The position numbers were made by a program, and so were the translations under genes. From NCBI RefSeq assembly GCF_044987625.1, contig NZ_JBJDSB010000001.1, forward strand, positions 62,001 to 126,000: 64,000 nt of DNA, read 5' to 3'. Below the pieces are notes generated by a model, which was not told the DNA's origin, ran no database searches, and saw nothing but the letters and a program-made list of their open reading frames with translations. Numbering within the stretch: position 1 is the stretch's first letter; each line of letters begins with the position of its first letter. Source of the stretch: Desulfobaculum sp044987625. Lineage in GTDB: Bacteria > Desulfobacterota > Desulfovibrionia > Desulfovibrionales > Desulfovibrionaceae. This document shows, one piece after another, positions 1 through 8,260 of this stretch.

Positions 1-571
1 GCAGCGGCTGGACGCATCTGTCCGGCGCATCCTGCACGTGAAGGCGCAGCTTGGCGCGTTGCAGCCACGGCTGGTGGATGCCAAGGCCGCCGTGCGCCGT
101 GTTGGCACGCTGGGCAACCGCCGCGCCGCGGACGCCATTGCTCTGGCCGGAACCCGCATTCTGCGGGACACGCATAATGCGCTCCCCCTGCCCCAAGACT
201 CCGCGCCGGTGGTGGTCCTTCCCAAGGGCGTTGCCACGGCTGACGATATTCTAAAGGCGTTCCCAAGCGGCACATGCCTTATCCGCATTCCCGCGCGCCC
301 GGCGGAACAGGACGCCGCCACGGTGGCGGCGCGGGCAGGCGAACGCCCCATCGTTGTACTCATTGGCAAGACGGGGAAGTCCCCGAAACAGGTTGCCTTT
401 CTCCGCGCCCTTGTGCAAAAGGCGGGTGCGCAGGCGCCCGTGGTTGCGGCTGCGCTGGACATGCCCCACGCGGTGCTTGCAGAGACGGACATCCCGTGCA
501 TGGTGGCCACGTGGTCATCGGTCCCGGCCAGCATCCGGGCCTTGGCGCGAACCCTGTTTTACGCCGAATAA
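1..571 (+). CDS. Glycoside hydrolase family 3 protein, C-terminal fragment
   Basis: The open frame enters from the left edge (first full codon at base 2) and ends at 571, so only about the last 190 residues are visible. The first residues (QRLDASVRRIL) match the helix that closes the GH3 catalytic barrel, and the next block (RILRDTHNALPLPQD) matches the start of the GH3 C-terminal alpha/beta sandwich. GH3 enzymes of this type are beta-glucosidases or beta-N-acetylhexosaminidases (NagZ group) acting in cell-wall recycling or glycan breakdown. The catalytic Asp and any NagZ motif lie upstream of the window, so the substrate cannot be assigned. A Met/Val codon at 38 is internal and is not the start. 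Confidence 0.75.
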   Translation, partial: QRLDASVRRILHVKAQLGALQPRLVDAKAAVRRVGTLGNRRAADAIALAGTRILRDTHNALPLPQDSAPVVVLPKGVATADDILKAFPSGTCLIRIPARPAEQDAATVAARAGERPIVVLIGKTGKSPKQVAFLRALVQKAGAQAPVVAAALDMPHAVLAETDIPCMVATWSSVPASIRALARTLFYAE

Positions 572-717
572 CGACTGGCGACGCATTTGGCCGCCCACCA
601 CCGCCATACGCGCGATAAAGCCGCACCAGAAACGCTCTGGTCATTGATTCCACCACGCATGGCTGGTACATTTAATGGACTCCCAATCATTCCCACAACC
701 GAGCAAGGAAACAGCAC

Positions 718-1188
718 ATGAGCATCCAGGACGATGTGAGAATAGTTAAACCGTTCCTGGCCGCAGTAAAAAGCGTCATCTCGACCATGGCTATGATCGA
801 GGTTAAATCCGGCCAGCCCTACATCAAGCGCGACACGGTCGCCATGGGAGACGTCACCGGCGTCATCAGCATGTCCGGTGAGCGCAACGGCACCATCTCC
901 GTCACCTTTACGGAAAAAAGCATTCTGACCATCGTCAGCAACATGCTGGGCGAACCCATCACCGAAATGGGGCAGGACATCCGCGACGCCGTGGGCGAAA
1001 TCACCAACATGATCTCCGGTCAGGCGCGCAAGGGCCTTGCCGAAGTGGGCATGACGTTTGAAGGCGGCATCCCCACGGTCATCATGGGCACGAATCACAC
1101 CATCACCCACATTTCCAAGGAACCTATCCTCGCCATCCCCTTCTCCACGGATCAGGGGGACTTCACCGTCGAGGTCTCCTTGGAGTGA
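718..1188 (+). CDS. cheX: CheX-type chemotaxis phosphatase
   Basis: This 156-residue protein has the CheC/CheX fold. The helix DIRDAVGEITNMISGQARKGL around residues 88-108 carries the conserved E-x2-N pair that dephosphorylates CheY-P in this family, and the size fits CheX, which has a single such helix. An AAGGA ribosome site precedes the ATG. It would end chemotactic signals by removing phosphate from CheY. The gene stands alone, 15 kb from the chemotaxis operon on the opposite strand, next to an AsmA-family gene. The family is clear; which response regulator it serves is inferred. Confidence 0.85.
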   Translation: MSIQDDVRIVKPFLAAVKSVISTMAMIEVKSGQPYIKRDTVAMGDVTGVISMSGERNGTISVTFTEKSILTIVSNMLGEPITEMGQDIRDAVGEITNMISGQARKGLAEVGMTFEGGIPTVIMGTNHTITHISKEPILAIPFSTDQGDFTVEVSLE

Positions 1189-1309
1189 TGCCCCGCGCAC
1201 GCGCGCTGGCACCTTGCGCCGGTATGTCGGCGGCGCCTTGCCCACTCCCCATTGCTCACACGCCCATGCGCATCTCCGGCACAACTTCCTCCGGCAGTGA
1301 GGCTTAATC

Positions 1310-3466
1310 ATGAAGAAGACCTTTATCATTTTCGGCCTTATCGGGGCGGTGCTCGTTACGCTCGTCGCCCTGGCAACCGTGCTGGCCCCCATTTATTTGA
1401 ATCCCAACGACTACAAGGACGAAATAGCCGACCTTGTGCACAAGCACACCGGCAGAACGCTCACCTTCAATGGTGACATCGGCCTGTCCGTGTTCCCGTG
1501 GCTTGGGGTAGAGCTTGGGCCGGTTGCGCTGTCCAACGCGCAGGGCTTTGGGGAGGCGCCGTTTGCCGAGGCCGCGCATACGTCTATTCAGGTGAAGCTG
1601 CTGCCGCTGTTGAGTAAGGACGTCCACGTCAAGCATGTAAACGTTGACGGCCTGTCCCTGCACCTTGCGCGCGATGCCAAGGGGGCAACCAATTGGGCGG
1701 ACCTTCAGGCCAAGAAGACGGCTCCCGCTGCCGAACCAGCCAGCCCAGCCCCGCAGACGGATGCGGGCGGTCCGGCGCTTCCTGTGTCCTCCCTTGCCGT
1801 TGGCAGCGTGTCCCTGAATAACGCCCGCATCGCGTGGGACGATGCCACAACCGGCGACAGCTACCGCCTGAGCAGCCTGCAATTCAGCACCGGTCCCCTT
1901 GCGCCGGGGCGTCCCTTTGACTTTACCTTTGCCACCACGGCGGCGGCAAACAAGCCCGCCCTCAGCGGCGATGTCCGCCTTGCGGCGCAGGCCGAAGTCT
2001 CGCCGGACTTCACCCGGCATACGCTCAAGAACGCTTCGCTGAATCTGGCCGTGGCAGGAGAGGACATCCCCGGCGAGGAAATCGAAGCCGCCGTCTCCGC
2101 CGACATTATGATTGACCTGAACAAGGGCAATATTTCCATTGAACAGTTGGCGCTTAAGGCCGCCGGGCTGGACGTGACGGGCAATGTGGACATCAAGCAC
2201 TTTGACGCCACGCCGCAGGTGGACACGGACCTGTCCTTCAAGCAATTCAACCCGCGTCAGGTTCTGCGCACGCTGGACCTGCCGGAGCCCGAAACCGCAG
2301 ACCCCACCACGCTGCAAAGCGCTAAGCTGGACATCACCGCCTCGGTTACGCCTACGTCGGTGAACGTGCCAAAGCTGGACCTTGTGCTGGACGACACGTC
2401 CCTGTCCGGCTCCGCCCGCGTCAGGGATTTTGACACGCCGGACGTGGCGTTCAACCTTGTGGCGGACGCGCTGGATGTGAACCGCTACCTGCCTCCTGCG
2501 CAGGAGGAGGACGGCGACGGGAAAGCATCCACAGGCGGTAAAAACGCAACCTCCGCCGAGGGCGACGGTGCAGGCATCGACAAAGCGTTCCTGCGCTCCC
2601 TCAAGGTGGACGGCTCCCTCAAGGTCGGCACGCTCAAGGTGCACAAGCTGCGCTTCAACGATGTGCAGGTGAAGGTGCAGGCCCTTGACGGCCTCATCCG
2701 CATCAACCCGTTCTCCGCCGGGGCCTTTGGTGGCCGCCTGCAAACGGCCTTCACAACGGATATGCGAACGGACACCACCACGTCCTCCCTGAAGGCCAAC
2801 GTGGACGGGCTGAACCTTGGCTCCGTACTTACGGAGTTTGCGGGCAAGGACTACGTGACGGGAACCACCACCGCCAGCCTTGATGTTTCCGGCACGGGGG
2901 AAGACTGGTCCACCCTCAGCCGCACCCTCGACGGCGTGGCGGCAGTCACCCTGCGCGACGGCGTGTTCAAGGGCTTCCAGATTATTCCGGAGCCGGTGCG
3001 GGCCGCAGCGGCGCAGCACGACCCGCAAAACCGCACCAAAAAGAACATCGAAAAGCAGCAGCCCTTCCAGAGCCTCAGCGCCAGCCTCAAGGTCCGCGAC
3101 GGGCTGGTCTCCACCAACGACACCGTGCTCACCGCCCCGCACCTCAAGGGCGTGGGCAACGGTACGCTGGACCTGTCGCGCAACTGGGTGGACTACAACA
3201 CCGCCATCAGCATCTCCGCCCTGCCCAGCGTGCCCTTTAGCATCAGCGGCCCGGTCACGGACCCGTCCTTCTCCCTCAACAAGACGGCGTTCCTCAAAAA
3301 CCTTGTCACCAGCCCGCTGGATGTGGGCAAAAAGGCCCTCGACATCGGCGGCGATGTGGGCAAGGGCACCATCGACATCGGCAAGGACGTTCTTCAGGGT
3401 ATCGGCAAAGGCATAGGCAAGGGCCTCGACTCCATCTTTGGCGGCAAAAAGCGCATCGAAGAATAG
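1310..3466 (+). CDS. AsmA-family protein
   Basis: This 718-residue protein has one N-terminal membrane helix (residues about 4-26), then the AsmA N-terminal block: a PNDYKDEIADLVHKHTGR segment and a long run of beta-strand repeats of the form LxxxxLxVxGNxxL. Near the C-terminus is the AsmA-2-type pattern DGVAAVTLRDGVFKGFQI, followed by DLSRNWVDYNTAISI. AsmA-like proteins are inner-membrane-anchored periplasmic proteins of the bridge-like lipid-transfer group linked to outer-membrane biogenesis. The C-terminal tail is Gly/Lys-rich. The start is the ATG at 1310, preceded by GAGG and followed at once by the membrane helix. Molecular function in this organism is inferred from the family only. Confidence 0.85.
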   Translation: MKKTFIIFGLIGAVLVTLVALATVLAPIYLNPNDYKDEIADLVHKHTGRTLTFNGDIGLSVFPWLGVELGPVALSNAQGFGEAPFAEAAHTSIQVKLLPLLSKDVHVKHVNVDGLSLHLARDAKGATNWADLQAKKTAPAAEPASPAPQTDAGGPALPVSSLAVGSVSLNNARIAWDDATTGDSYRLSSLQFSTGPLAPGRPFDFTFATTAAANKPALSGDVRLAAQAEVSPDFTRHTLKNASLNLAVAGEDIPGEEIEAAVSADIMIDLNKGNISIEQLALKAAGLDVTGNVDIKHFDATPQVDTDLSFKQFNPRQVLRTLDLPEPETADPTTLQSAKLDITASVTPTSVNVPKLDLVLDDTSLSGSARVRDFDTPDVAFNLVADALDVNRYLPPAQEEDGDGKASTGGKNATSAEGDGAGIDKAFLRSLKVDGSLKVGTLKVHKLRFNDVQVKVQALDGLIRINPFSAGAFGGRLQTAFTTDMRTDTTTSSLKANVDGLNLGSVLTEFAGKDYVTGTTTASLDVSGTGEDWSTLSRTLDGVAAVTLRDGVFKGFQIIPEPVRAAAAQHDPQNRTKKNIEKQQPFQSLSASLKVRDGLVSTNDTVLTAPHLKGVGNGTLDLSRNWVDYNTAISISALPSVPFSISGPVTDPSFSLNKTAFLKNLVTSPLDVGKKALDIGGDVGKGTIDIGKDVLQGIGKGIGKGLDSIFGGKKRIEE

Positions 3467-3639
3467 TCCCCACCGCCCCGGCTTTTCCATCCACCCACGC
3501 CGTCTGGCGCACTCCTTTTTTCCCTTTCGCGCCGGACGTCTTCCCGGTTGCTTTTCTCCGGCTTCAAAGGCATGGTTCCCCGTTTGCCAACGCAGACGGA
3601 TGACCGCACCTTGTGAACCTCTACGCCCGGAAAAGACCA

Positions 3640-4518
3640 ATGACCGCGAAAGGCTACCTCTACGTCATCATCGCCGCCACGCTGTGGGGCATCACCGGCC
3701 CGCTGGCCAAATATGCCTTCTCCTATGGCGTGCAGCCGCTGGAAATCGCCTTCTGGCGCTGCGCCATCCCGTTTGTTCCCTTCGCCTTCCAAGCCCTGCG
3801 CGGCAGAAGCCTGCGCATTGACCGTGGCGACAGGTTGGCTGTGCTGTCCTTTGGGCTAATCTGCGTTGCGGCGTTCTATGGCGTGTATCAGCTGGCTATT
3901 GAGGCTGGCGGCGCGGCCATGGCCTGCGTGCTGATGTACACCGCCCCGGCGTGGGTCGCCATTATGGCGTGGCTGGTGCTGGGCGAAACAATGACGCCTG
4001 CCAAGGTCGCCGCCGTGGCCGCCACCCTTGTGGGCGTGGCCGGTGTGAGCGGCGTCTTCTCCAGCGCGGACGCGGGCACGCTGTCCGTCACCGCCATTGT
4101 CTTTGGCATCGCCTCGGGCATGACCTACGCCATGTACTTTATTTTCGGAAAGCGCCTCATGCCGCGCTATACCACGCCGCAACTGTTCTTCTACGGCCTG
4201 CCCGTCGGCGCGTTGGTGCTGTTCCCCATGGTGGAGTTTCACGACAAGACCCCCGGCGCATGGGCGGCCATTTTTGCGGTGTGCATCCTGTCCACCTACC
4301 TCGCCTACTCCTTTTACTACGCCGGGCTGAAGCATCTGGAGGCCACGCGGGCGTCCATTGCCGCCACCATTGAGCCTGTTGTCGCCTCATCCATCGCCTT
4401 CGTATGGTGGGATGAAAGTTTCAGCATTATGGGATATATGGGAAGCGCGCTCATCCTCGGCGCCGTCATCCTCATCATCCTCGACGGCAAACGCGCCGAA
4501 GCGCCCCTCCCGGACTAA
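3640..4518 (+). CDS. DMT-superfamily (EamA) transporter
   Basis: This 292-residue inner-membrane protein has about ten hydrophobic helices arranged as two EamA repeats. The first begins GYLYVIIAATLWGITGPLAK, and the conserved end of the second is AGLKHLEATRASIAATIEPVVA, typical of RhaT/YdcZ-like metabolite exporters. The open frame extends to a GTG at 3613, but the ATG at 3640 has GGA about ten bases before it and starts directly at the first helix, so it is preferred. Substrate is unknown; members export amino acids, nucleobases or other small metabolites. Confidence 0.85.
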   Translation: MTAKGYLYVIIAATLWGITGPLAKYAFSYGVQPLEIAFWRCAIPFVPFAFQALRGRSLRIDRGDRLAVLSFGLICVAAFYGVYQLAIEAGGAAMACVLMYTAPAWVAIMAWLVLGETMTPAKVAAVAATLVGVAGVSGVFSSADAGTLSVTAIVFGIASGMTYAMYFIFGKRLMPRYTTPQLFFYGLPVGALVLFPMVEFHDKTPGAWAAIFAVCILSTYLAYSFYYAGLKHLEATRASIAATIEPVVASSIAFVWWDESFSIMGYMGSALILGAVILIILDGKRAEAPLPD

Positions 4519-4557
4519 CGCCCGGACGCACCCACAACCCGCATCCGCAAAGACGCT

Positions 4558-7500
4558 ATGCTCGTACAAGTGAAGGCTTCCGCCGGTTCCGGCAAGACGT
4601 TTGAACTCACCTCGCGCTTTCTGCGCCTGCTCCAGCAGGCCAGCGACGGCGTGCCCGCCGCGTGCGGCGCTGTCCCCGGCGAAGGGTACGGCTGGTCCGA
4701 AATTATGGCCGTCACCTTCACCAACAAAGCCGCCGCGGAAATGAAAGAGCGCGTGGTCTCCTCCCTCAAGGACCGCGCCCTCGGCGAAACGGGCGGCCCC
4801 GCTGGGGAATGGAGCAAGGGCGAAGCCGCACTGTGGCTCACCCGCATCCTGCGCCATTACCACCAGCTCAACATCCGCACCATCGACAGCCTGCTGAATA
4901 TGTTCATGCGCATCTTTGCGCTGGAAATCGGCGTCGCGCCGGACTTTGACGTGATTTTTGACGTGGACGAGGTCTTTGCGGAACTGTTCGACGGCCTCAC
5001 CGCCCGCGCCGAGGACGGCGGCGAGGATGAACAGCAAATGATCCGCGACGCCCTGAGCGCCATGCTCCATATGGAGAATAAGCCCGGCTTCAACCTGTGC
5101 CAGAGCTTCCGCGAGCGCCTCACCGCCGTGCTGCGCTACCGCCTGAGCGACCCCGCGCCCTTCCAGACGGACCCGCGCATCCTGCACGATGTGGTGGTGG
5201 ACCACCGCCAACGCTTTACGGATGCCGCCCGCTCCATGCAGGAGGTCATTGCGGAGCACAACGTGGACGTGCTGGCCAACTTTGCCAAATTTCTGGACAA
5301 ATGCGTCGCCCACACGGAACGAGACGATGTCCCCAAGTCCACCTATATCCACAAGGACTGCCTTGCGGACTGCGTCAAAAAAGCCGCCAAAAACAGCGTG
5401 CCGGACGCCGCGGAGGACGCCTTTGCCGCGCTGCAAACCGCGTGGACCATTTATAAGGACCTCCGCCCGGTCTTTGAGAGCGCGCGCAACCTTGCGCCCT
5501 TTATCCCCTTGGCGGACCGCCTGCTGGATGGGCTGAAAAAGCTGGAGGAAGACTCCGGCGTGCTCCTTAATGGGCAATGCCCCGCCATTGCCCACCGCCT
5601 GCTGGACGACGCAACGGGCGTGCCCGATGCCTACTGCCGCATGGGCACCCGCCTCATGTACATGCTTATTGACGAATTTCAGGACACGGGCCGCGACCAG
5701 TGGCTGGCGCTGCGCCCGCTGACCACGGAATGCGTCGCCAAGGGCGGCGGCATGTTCTTTGTGGGCGACGTCAAGCAAGCCATCTACGGCTGGCGCGGCG
5801 GCGACGCCCGCCTGTTTGACGAAATTCCAGAGGACGAAGAGCTTTCGGCCATGGTGGAGGCCACCCGAGCCACCCTGCCCCGCAACTGGCGCAGCAGCGA
5901 AGTCATTGTCGATTTCAACAATCAGGTCTTTGAGCGGCTGGCGGACCCCGCCACGGCGCGCGTTGTGGCAAACGCCATGCAGGACGGCGCGCCCAAGCAC
6001 GCGCGCGAAGCCTTTGCGGAAAACCTCATCACGGCCTTTACCGGCACCGCGCAGGAAGTGGCCCCGCCCAAGGCCGGGTCCGGCGGCTACGTGCGCCTTG
6101 AGCGCGTCTTCCGCGACGACAAAGCCGAACTCTTCGAGGCCGTGCGCGACCGCCTGCACGACATGTTTCTTGGCGACCTACTGCGCCGCCGTCCGTGCTC
6201 CGACGTGGCGGTGCTGGTACGCTCCAACGCCGAGGCGTCGGAAGTGTCACGCTGGCTCATTGAATGGGGCGTTCCGGTCATTACCGAAAACAGCCTCAGC
6301 CTTGCCGAGCACCCCATCATCCGCCAGCTTGCCGCGCTGATGACCTTCCTTGACTATCCCTTTGACGACCTCGCCCTGTGGGAGTTTGTCTCCGGGCATG
6401 AAATCTTCCTGCGCCACACGGGGCTGGACATCGACACCCTGACGGACTGGCTGGCCACCTGCGAACGCGGCCCGCTGTTCCCGCGCTTCCGCGAGGCCTT
6501 CCCCGAGGCATGGGACAGGCACATTGCGCCCTTCCAGCAGCAGGCCGGGCTGATGAGCCCCTACGACATGGTCCGTGAAGTGGCCGCGCACTTTCACATC
6601 ATCGAGCGCCACCCGCAGGACGAGCTGTTTGTGCGCCGGTTTATGGAAGTGGTCCACGCCGCCGAGGAATCCGGCAGGCAATCCCTGTCTGCCTTCCTTG
6701 AGTATTGGACGCAGTCCGGCGGCGAGGAAAAAGTGCCCCTGCCGGAGAGCATTGACGCCGTGCGCGTGATGACCATCCACCAGTCCAAGGGGCTGGAATT
6801 TCCCGTTTGCGTGGTGCCTTTCCACCACTGGAACGCGGACCCGCGCAACGAGCTTGTGGCCGTTGAGCAAGGCGCCACCCGCCTGCTGGTCCACCTGCGC
6901 AAGGAGCTGGACGACCTGTACTGGAACCACACCGCCAAGGTCATGCAGGAGCAACTGAACCTGCTGTACGTGGCGTGGACGCGCCCGGTGGAAGAACTCT
7001 ACTGCCTGCTTACGTCCACCAAACGCTTTCAGGGCTACCCCTTCGTCAAGGGCGTGGACGCCCTTGTGGGCGCGGACCTGTGGCAAACGGCGGATGACGC
7101 GGAATTCCGCGAGCACGGCGTGCGTCCACGCATCCCGGACGCGCCCCTGCCGGACACCCTTGCCGGTTCCCAGCCCGAAGGCGGCGACATCGCGCCCCTG
7201 TCCGCCGAGGACCGCCACACCGCCGAGACTCCGGCGCGCCCCATGGCGTGGCTGCCGCGCCTCAAGATTCACCGCCACTTCGAGGACGACCTCTCGCACG
7301 AGGAACTTCTCGCCGGGCGCACATGGGACGAACGCGCACGCGGCACCCTCATGCATACCGCCCTCGACCGTCTGCGCGTTGAGGACGACATGGACGCCGC
7401 CACCCGCCGCGCCGCAGAAAGCGCCGTGGCAACGCATGCGGACATCCTGCCCGTTGGCGCAGAGGCCCGCTCCGCCATCACGGCAGAGGCCGAAGACATC

Positions 7501-7812
7501 CTGCGCTGGGTGGTCACCGTGCCCGGCTTCCTCGGCTGGCGCGAGCATGGCGCGCCCGAATGCCCCATCCTCGACGCCGAGGGCAACGAACACCGCCCGG
7601 ACCTGCTGGTTACAGGCCCAGAGGGCACCCACGTTGTGGAGTACAAAACCGGCGCGCCAGACCCGGCGCACGAGGAACAGGTCCGCCGCTATCTGCGCCT
7701 TGTGGCGGCCATGGACGCCCTGCCCGCGCCCCACCACGGCACCATCATTTATCTGGACCGCAAAATCACAGTCGACGTCAGCCCGCGTCGTCAGGAGCCG
7801 ACCAATGCCTGA
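4558..7812 (+). CDS. addA: AddA-type helicase-nuclease of the AddAB double-strand-break repair complex
   Basis: This 1084-residue UvrD/RecB-family enzyme has a Walker A motif at the extreme N-terminus (KASAGSGKT), then VTFTNKAAAEMKER (motif Ia), LIDEFQDTGRDQW (motif II, about residue 370), FVGDVKQAIYGWRGG (motif III), TIHQSKGLEFPV (motif V) and LLYVAWTRPVEELY (motif VI). The C-terminal RecB-type nuclease shows GTLMHTALDRL, HRPDLLV and VVEYKTG, giving the H, D and E-x-K of the PD-(D/E)XK site. With AddB it resects double-strand ends to load RecA. It leads a three-gene operon whose next two starts overlap the preceding stops. Confidence 0.92.
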   Translation: MLVQVKASAGSGKTFELTSRFLRLLQQASDGVPAACGAVPGEGYGWSEIMAVTFTNKAAAEMKERVVSSLKDRALGETGGPAGEWSKGEAALWLTRILRHYHQLNIRTIDSLLNMFMRIFALEIGVAPDFDVIFDVDEVFAELFDGLTARAEDGGEDEQQMIRDALSAMLHMENKPGFNLCQSFRERLTAVLRYRLSDPAPFQTDPRILHDVVVDHRQRFTDAARSMQEVIAEHNVDVLANFAKFLDKCVAHTERDDVPKSTYIHKDCLADCVKKAAKNSVPDAAEDAFAALQTAWTIYKDLRPVFESARNLAPFIPLADRLLDGLKKLEEDSGVLLNGQCPAIAHRLLDDATGVPDAYCRMGTRLMYMLIDEFQDTGRDQWLALRPLTTECVAKGGGMFFVGDVKQAIYGWRGGDARLFDEIPEDEELSAMVEATRATLPRNWRSSEVIVDFNNQVFERLADPATARVVANAMQDGAPKHAREAFAENLITAFTGTAQEVAPPKAGSGGYVRLERVFRDDKAELFEAVRDRLHDMFLGDLLRRRPCSDVAVLVRSNAEASEVSRWLIEWGVPVITENSLSLAEHPIIRQLAALMTFLDYPFDDLALWEFVSGHEIFLRHTGLDIDTLTDWLATCERGPLFPRFREAFPEAWDRHIAPFQQQAGLMSPYDMVREVAAHFHIIERHPQDELFVRRFMEVVHAAEESGRQSLSAFLEYWTQSGGEEKVPLPESIDAVRVMTIHQSKGLEFPVCVVPFHHWNADPRNELVAVEQGATRLLVHLRKELDDLYWNHTAKVMQEQLNLLYVAWTRPVEELYCLLTSTKRFQGYPFVKGVDALVGADLWQTADDAEFREHGVRPRIPDAPLPDTLAGSQPEGGDIAPLSAEDRHTAETPARPMAWLPRLKIHRHFEDDLSHEELLAGRTWDERARGTLMHTALDRLRVEDDMDAATRRAAESAVATHADILPVGAEARSAITAEAEDILRWVVTVPGFLGWREHGAPECPILDAEGNEHRPDLLVTGPEGTHVVEYKTGAPDPAHEEQVRRYLRLVAAMDALPAPHHGTIIYLDRKITVDVSPRRQEPTNA

Positions 7813-8260
7813 TACTGAAATCTTCATCGTCAGCGCCTGCCTTGCCGGGTGCGCCACCCGCTACGACGGCAAGGACAATGCCTGCGACGCCGTGGTGGAA
7901 CTGGTGCGTCAGGGCCGCGCCATCCCCGTGTGCCCGGAACAACTGGGCGGCCTGCCCACGCCCCGCCCCTGCTCGGAGCGCCGCGAAGGGCGCGTGGTCA
8001 CCGACGGCGGCGAGGATGTCACGGACGCCTTCACCCGCGGGGCGCATGAGGCCCTGCGCCTTGCCCGCCTTGCCGGATGCCGCACCGCCGTCCTTAAAAT
8101 GCGCTCCCCCTCCTGCGGGGCGGGCCGCATTTACGACGGCACCTTCTCCGGCACGCTCATCCCCGGTGACGGCATTTTTGCGGCTCTGTGCAAGGCCGAG
8201 GGCATCACCGTCCTGAGCGAAGAGACCTTCACCGCCGAGGGCGCCGCATGTCCCGAATAA
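7805..8260 (+). CDS. DUF523-family protein
   Basis: This 151-residue protein matches the DUF523 pattern: ACLAGCATRYDGKDN near the start, IPVCPEQLGGLPTPRPCSE in the middle and KMRSPSCGAGRIYDGTFSG near the C-terminus, with conserved cysteines that could bind metal or a thiolated substrate. The family is related to part of a YbgA/TudS-type desulfurase; biochemical function of this member is not established here. The ATG overlaps the addA stop by eight bases, and its own stop lies inside the beginning of addB, so expression is coupled to the recombination genes. Confidence 0.85.
   Translation: MPDTEIFIVSACLAGCATRYDGKDNACDAVVELVRQGRAIPVCPEQLGGLPTPRPCSERREGRVVTDGGEDVTDAFTRGAHEALRLARLAGCRTAVLKMRSPSCGAGRIYDGTFSGTLIPGDGIFAALCKAEGITVLSEETFTAEGAACPE

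Noticed and set aside
1304..3640. Long minus-strand open frame (778 codons) opposite the AsmA-family gene
   Set aside because: Its translation is rich in Arg, Gly, His and Val with no family pattern, and it mirrors the codons of a well-supported gene. It is a GC-driven shadow.
4387..6159. Minus-strand open frame (590 codons) opposite addA
   Set aside because: It lacks recognisable domains and follows the third-position bias of addA.
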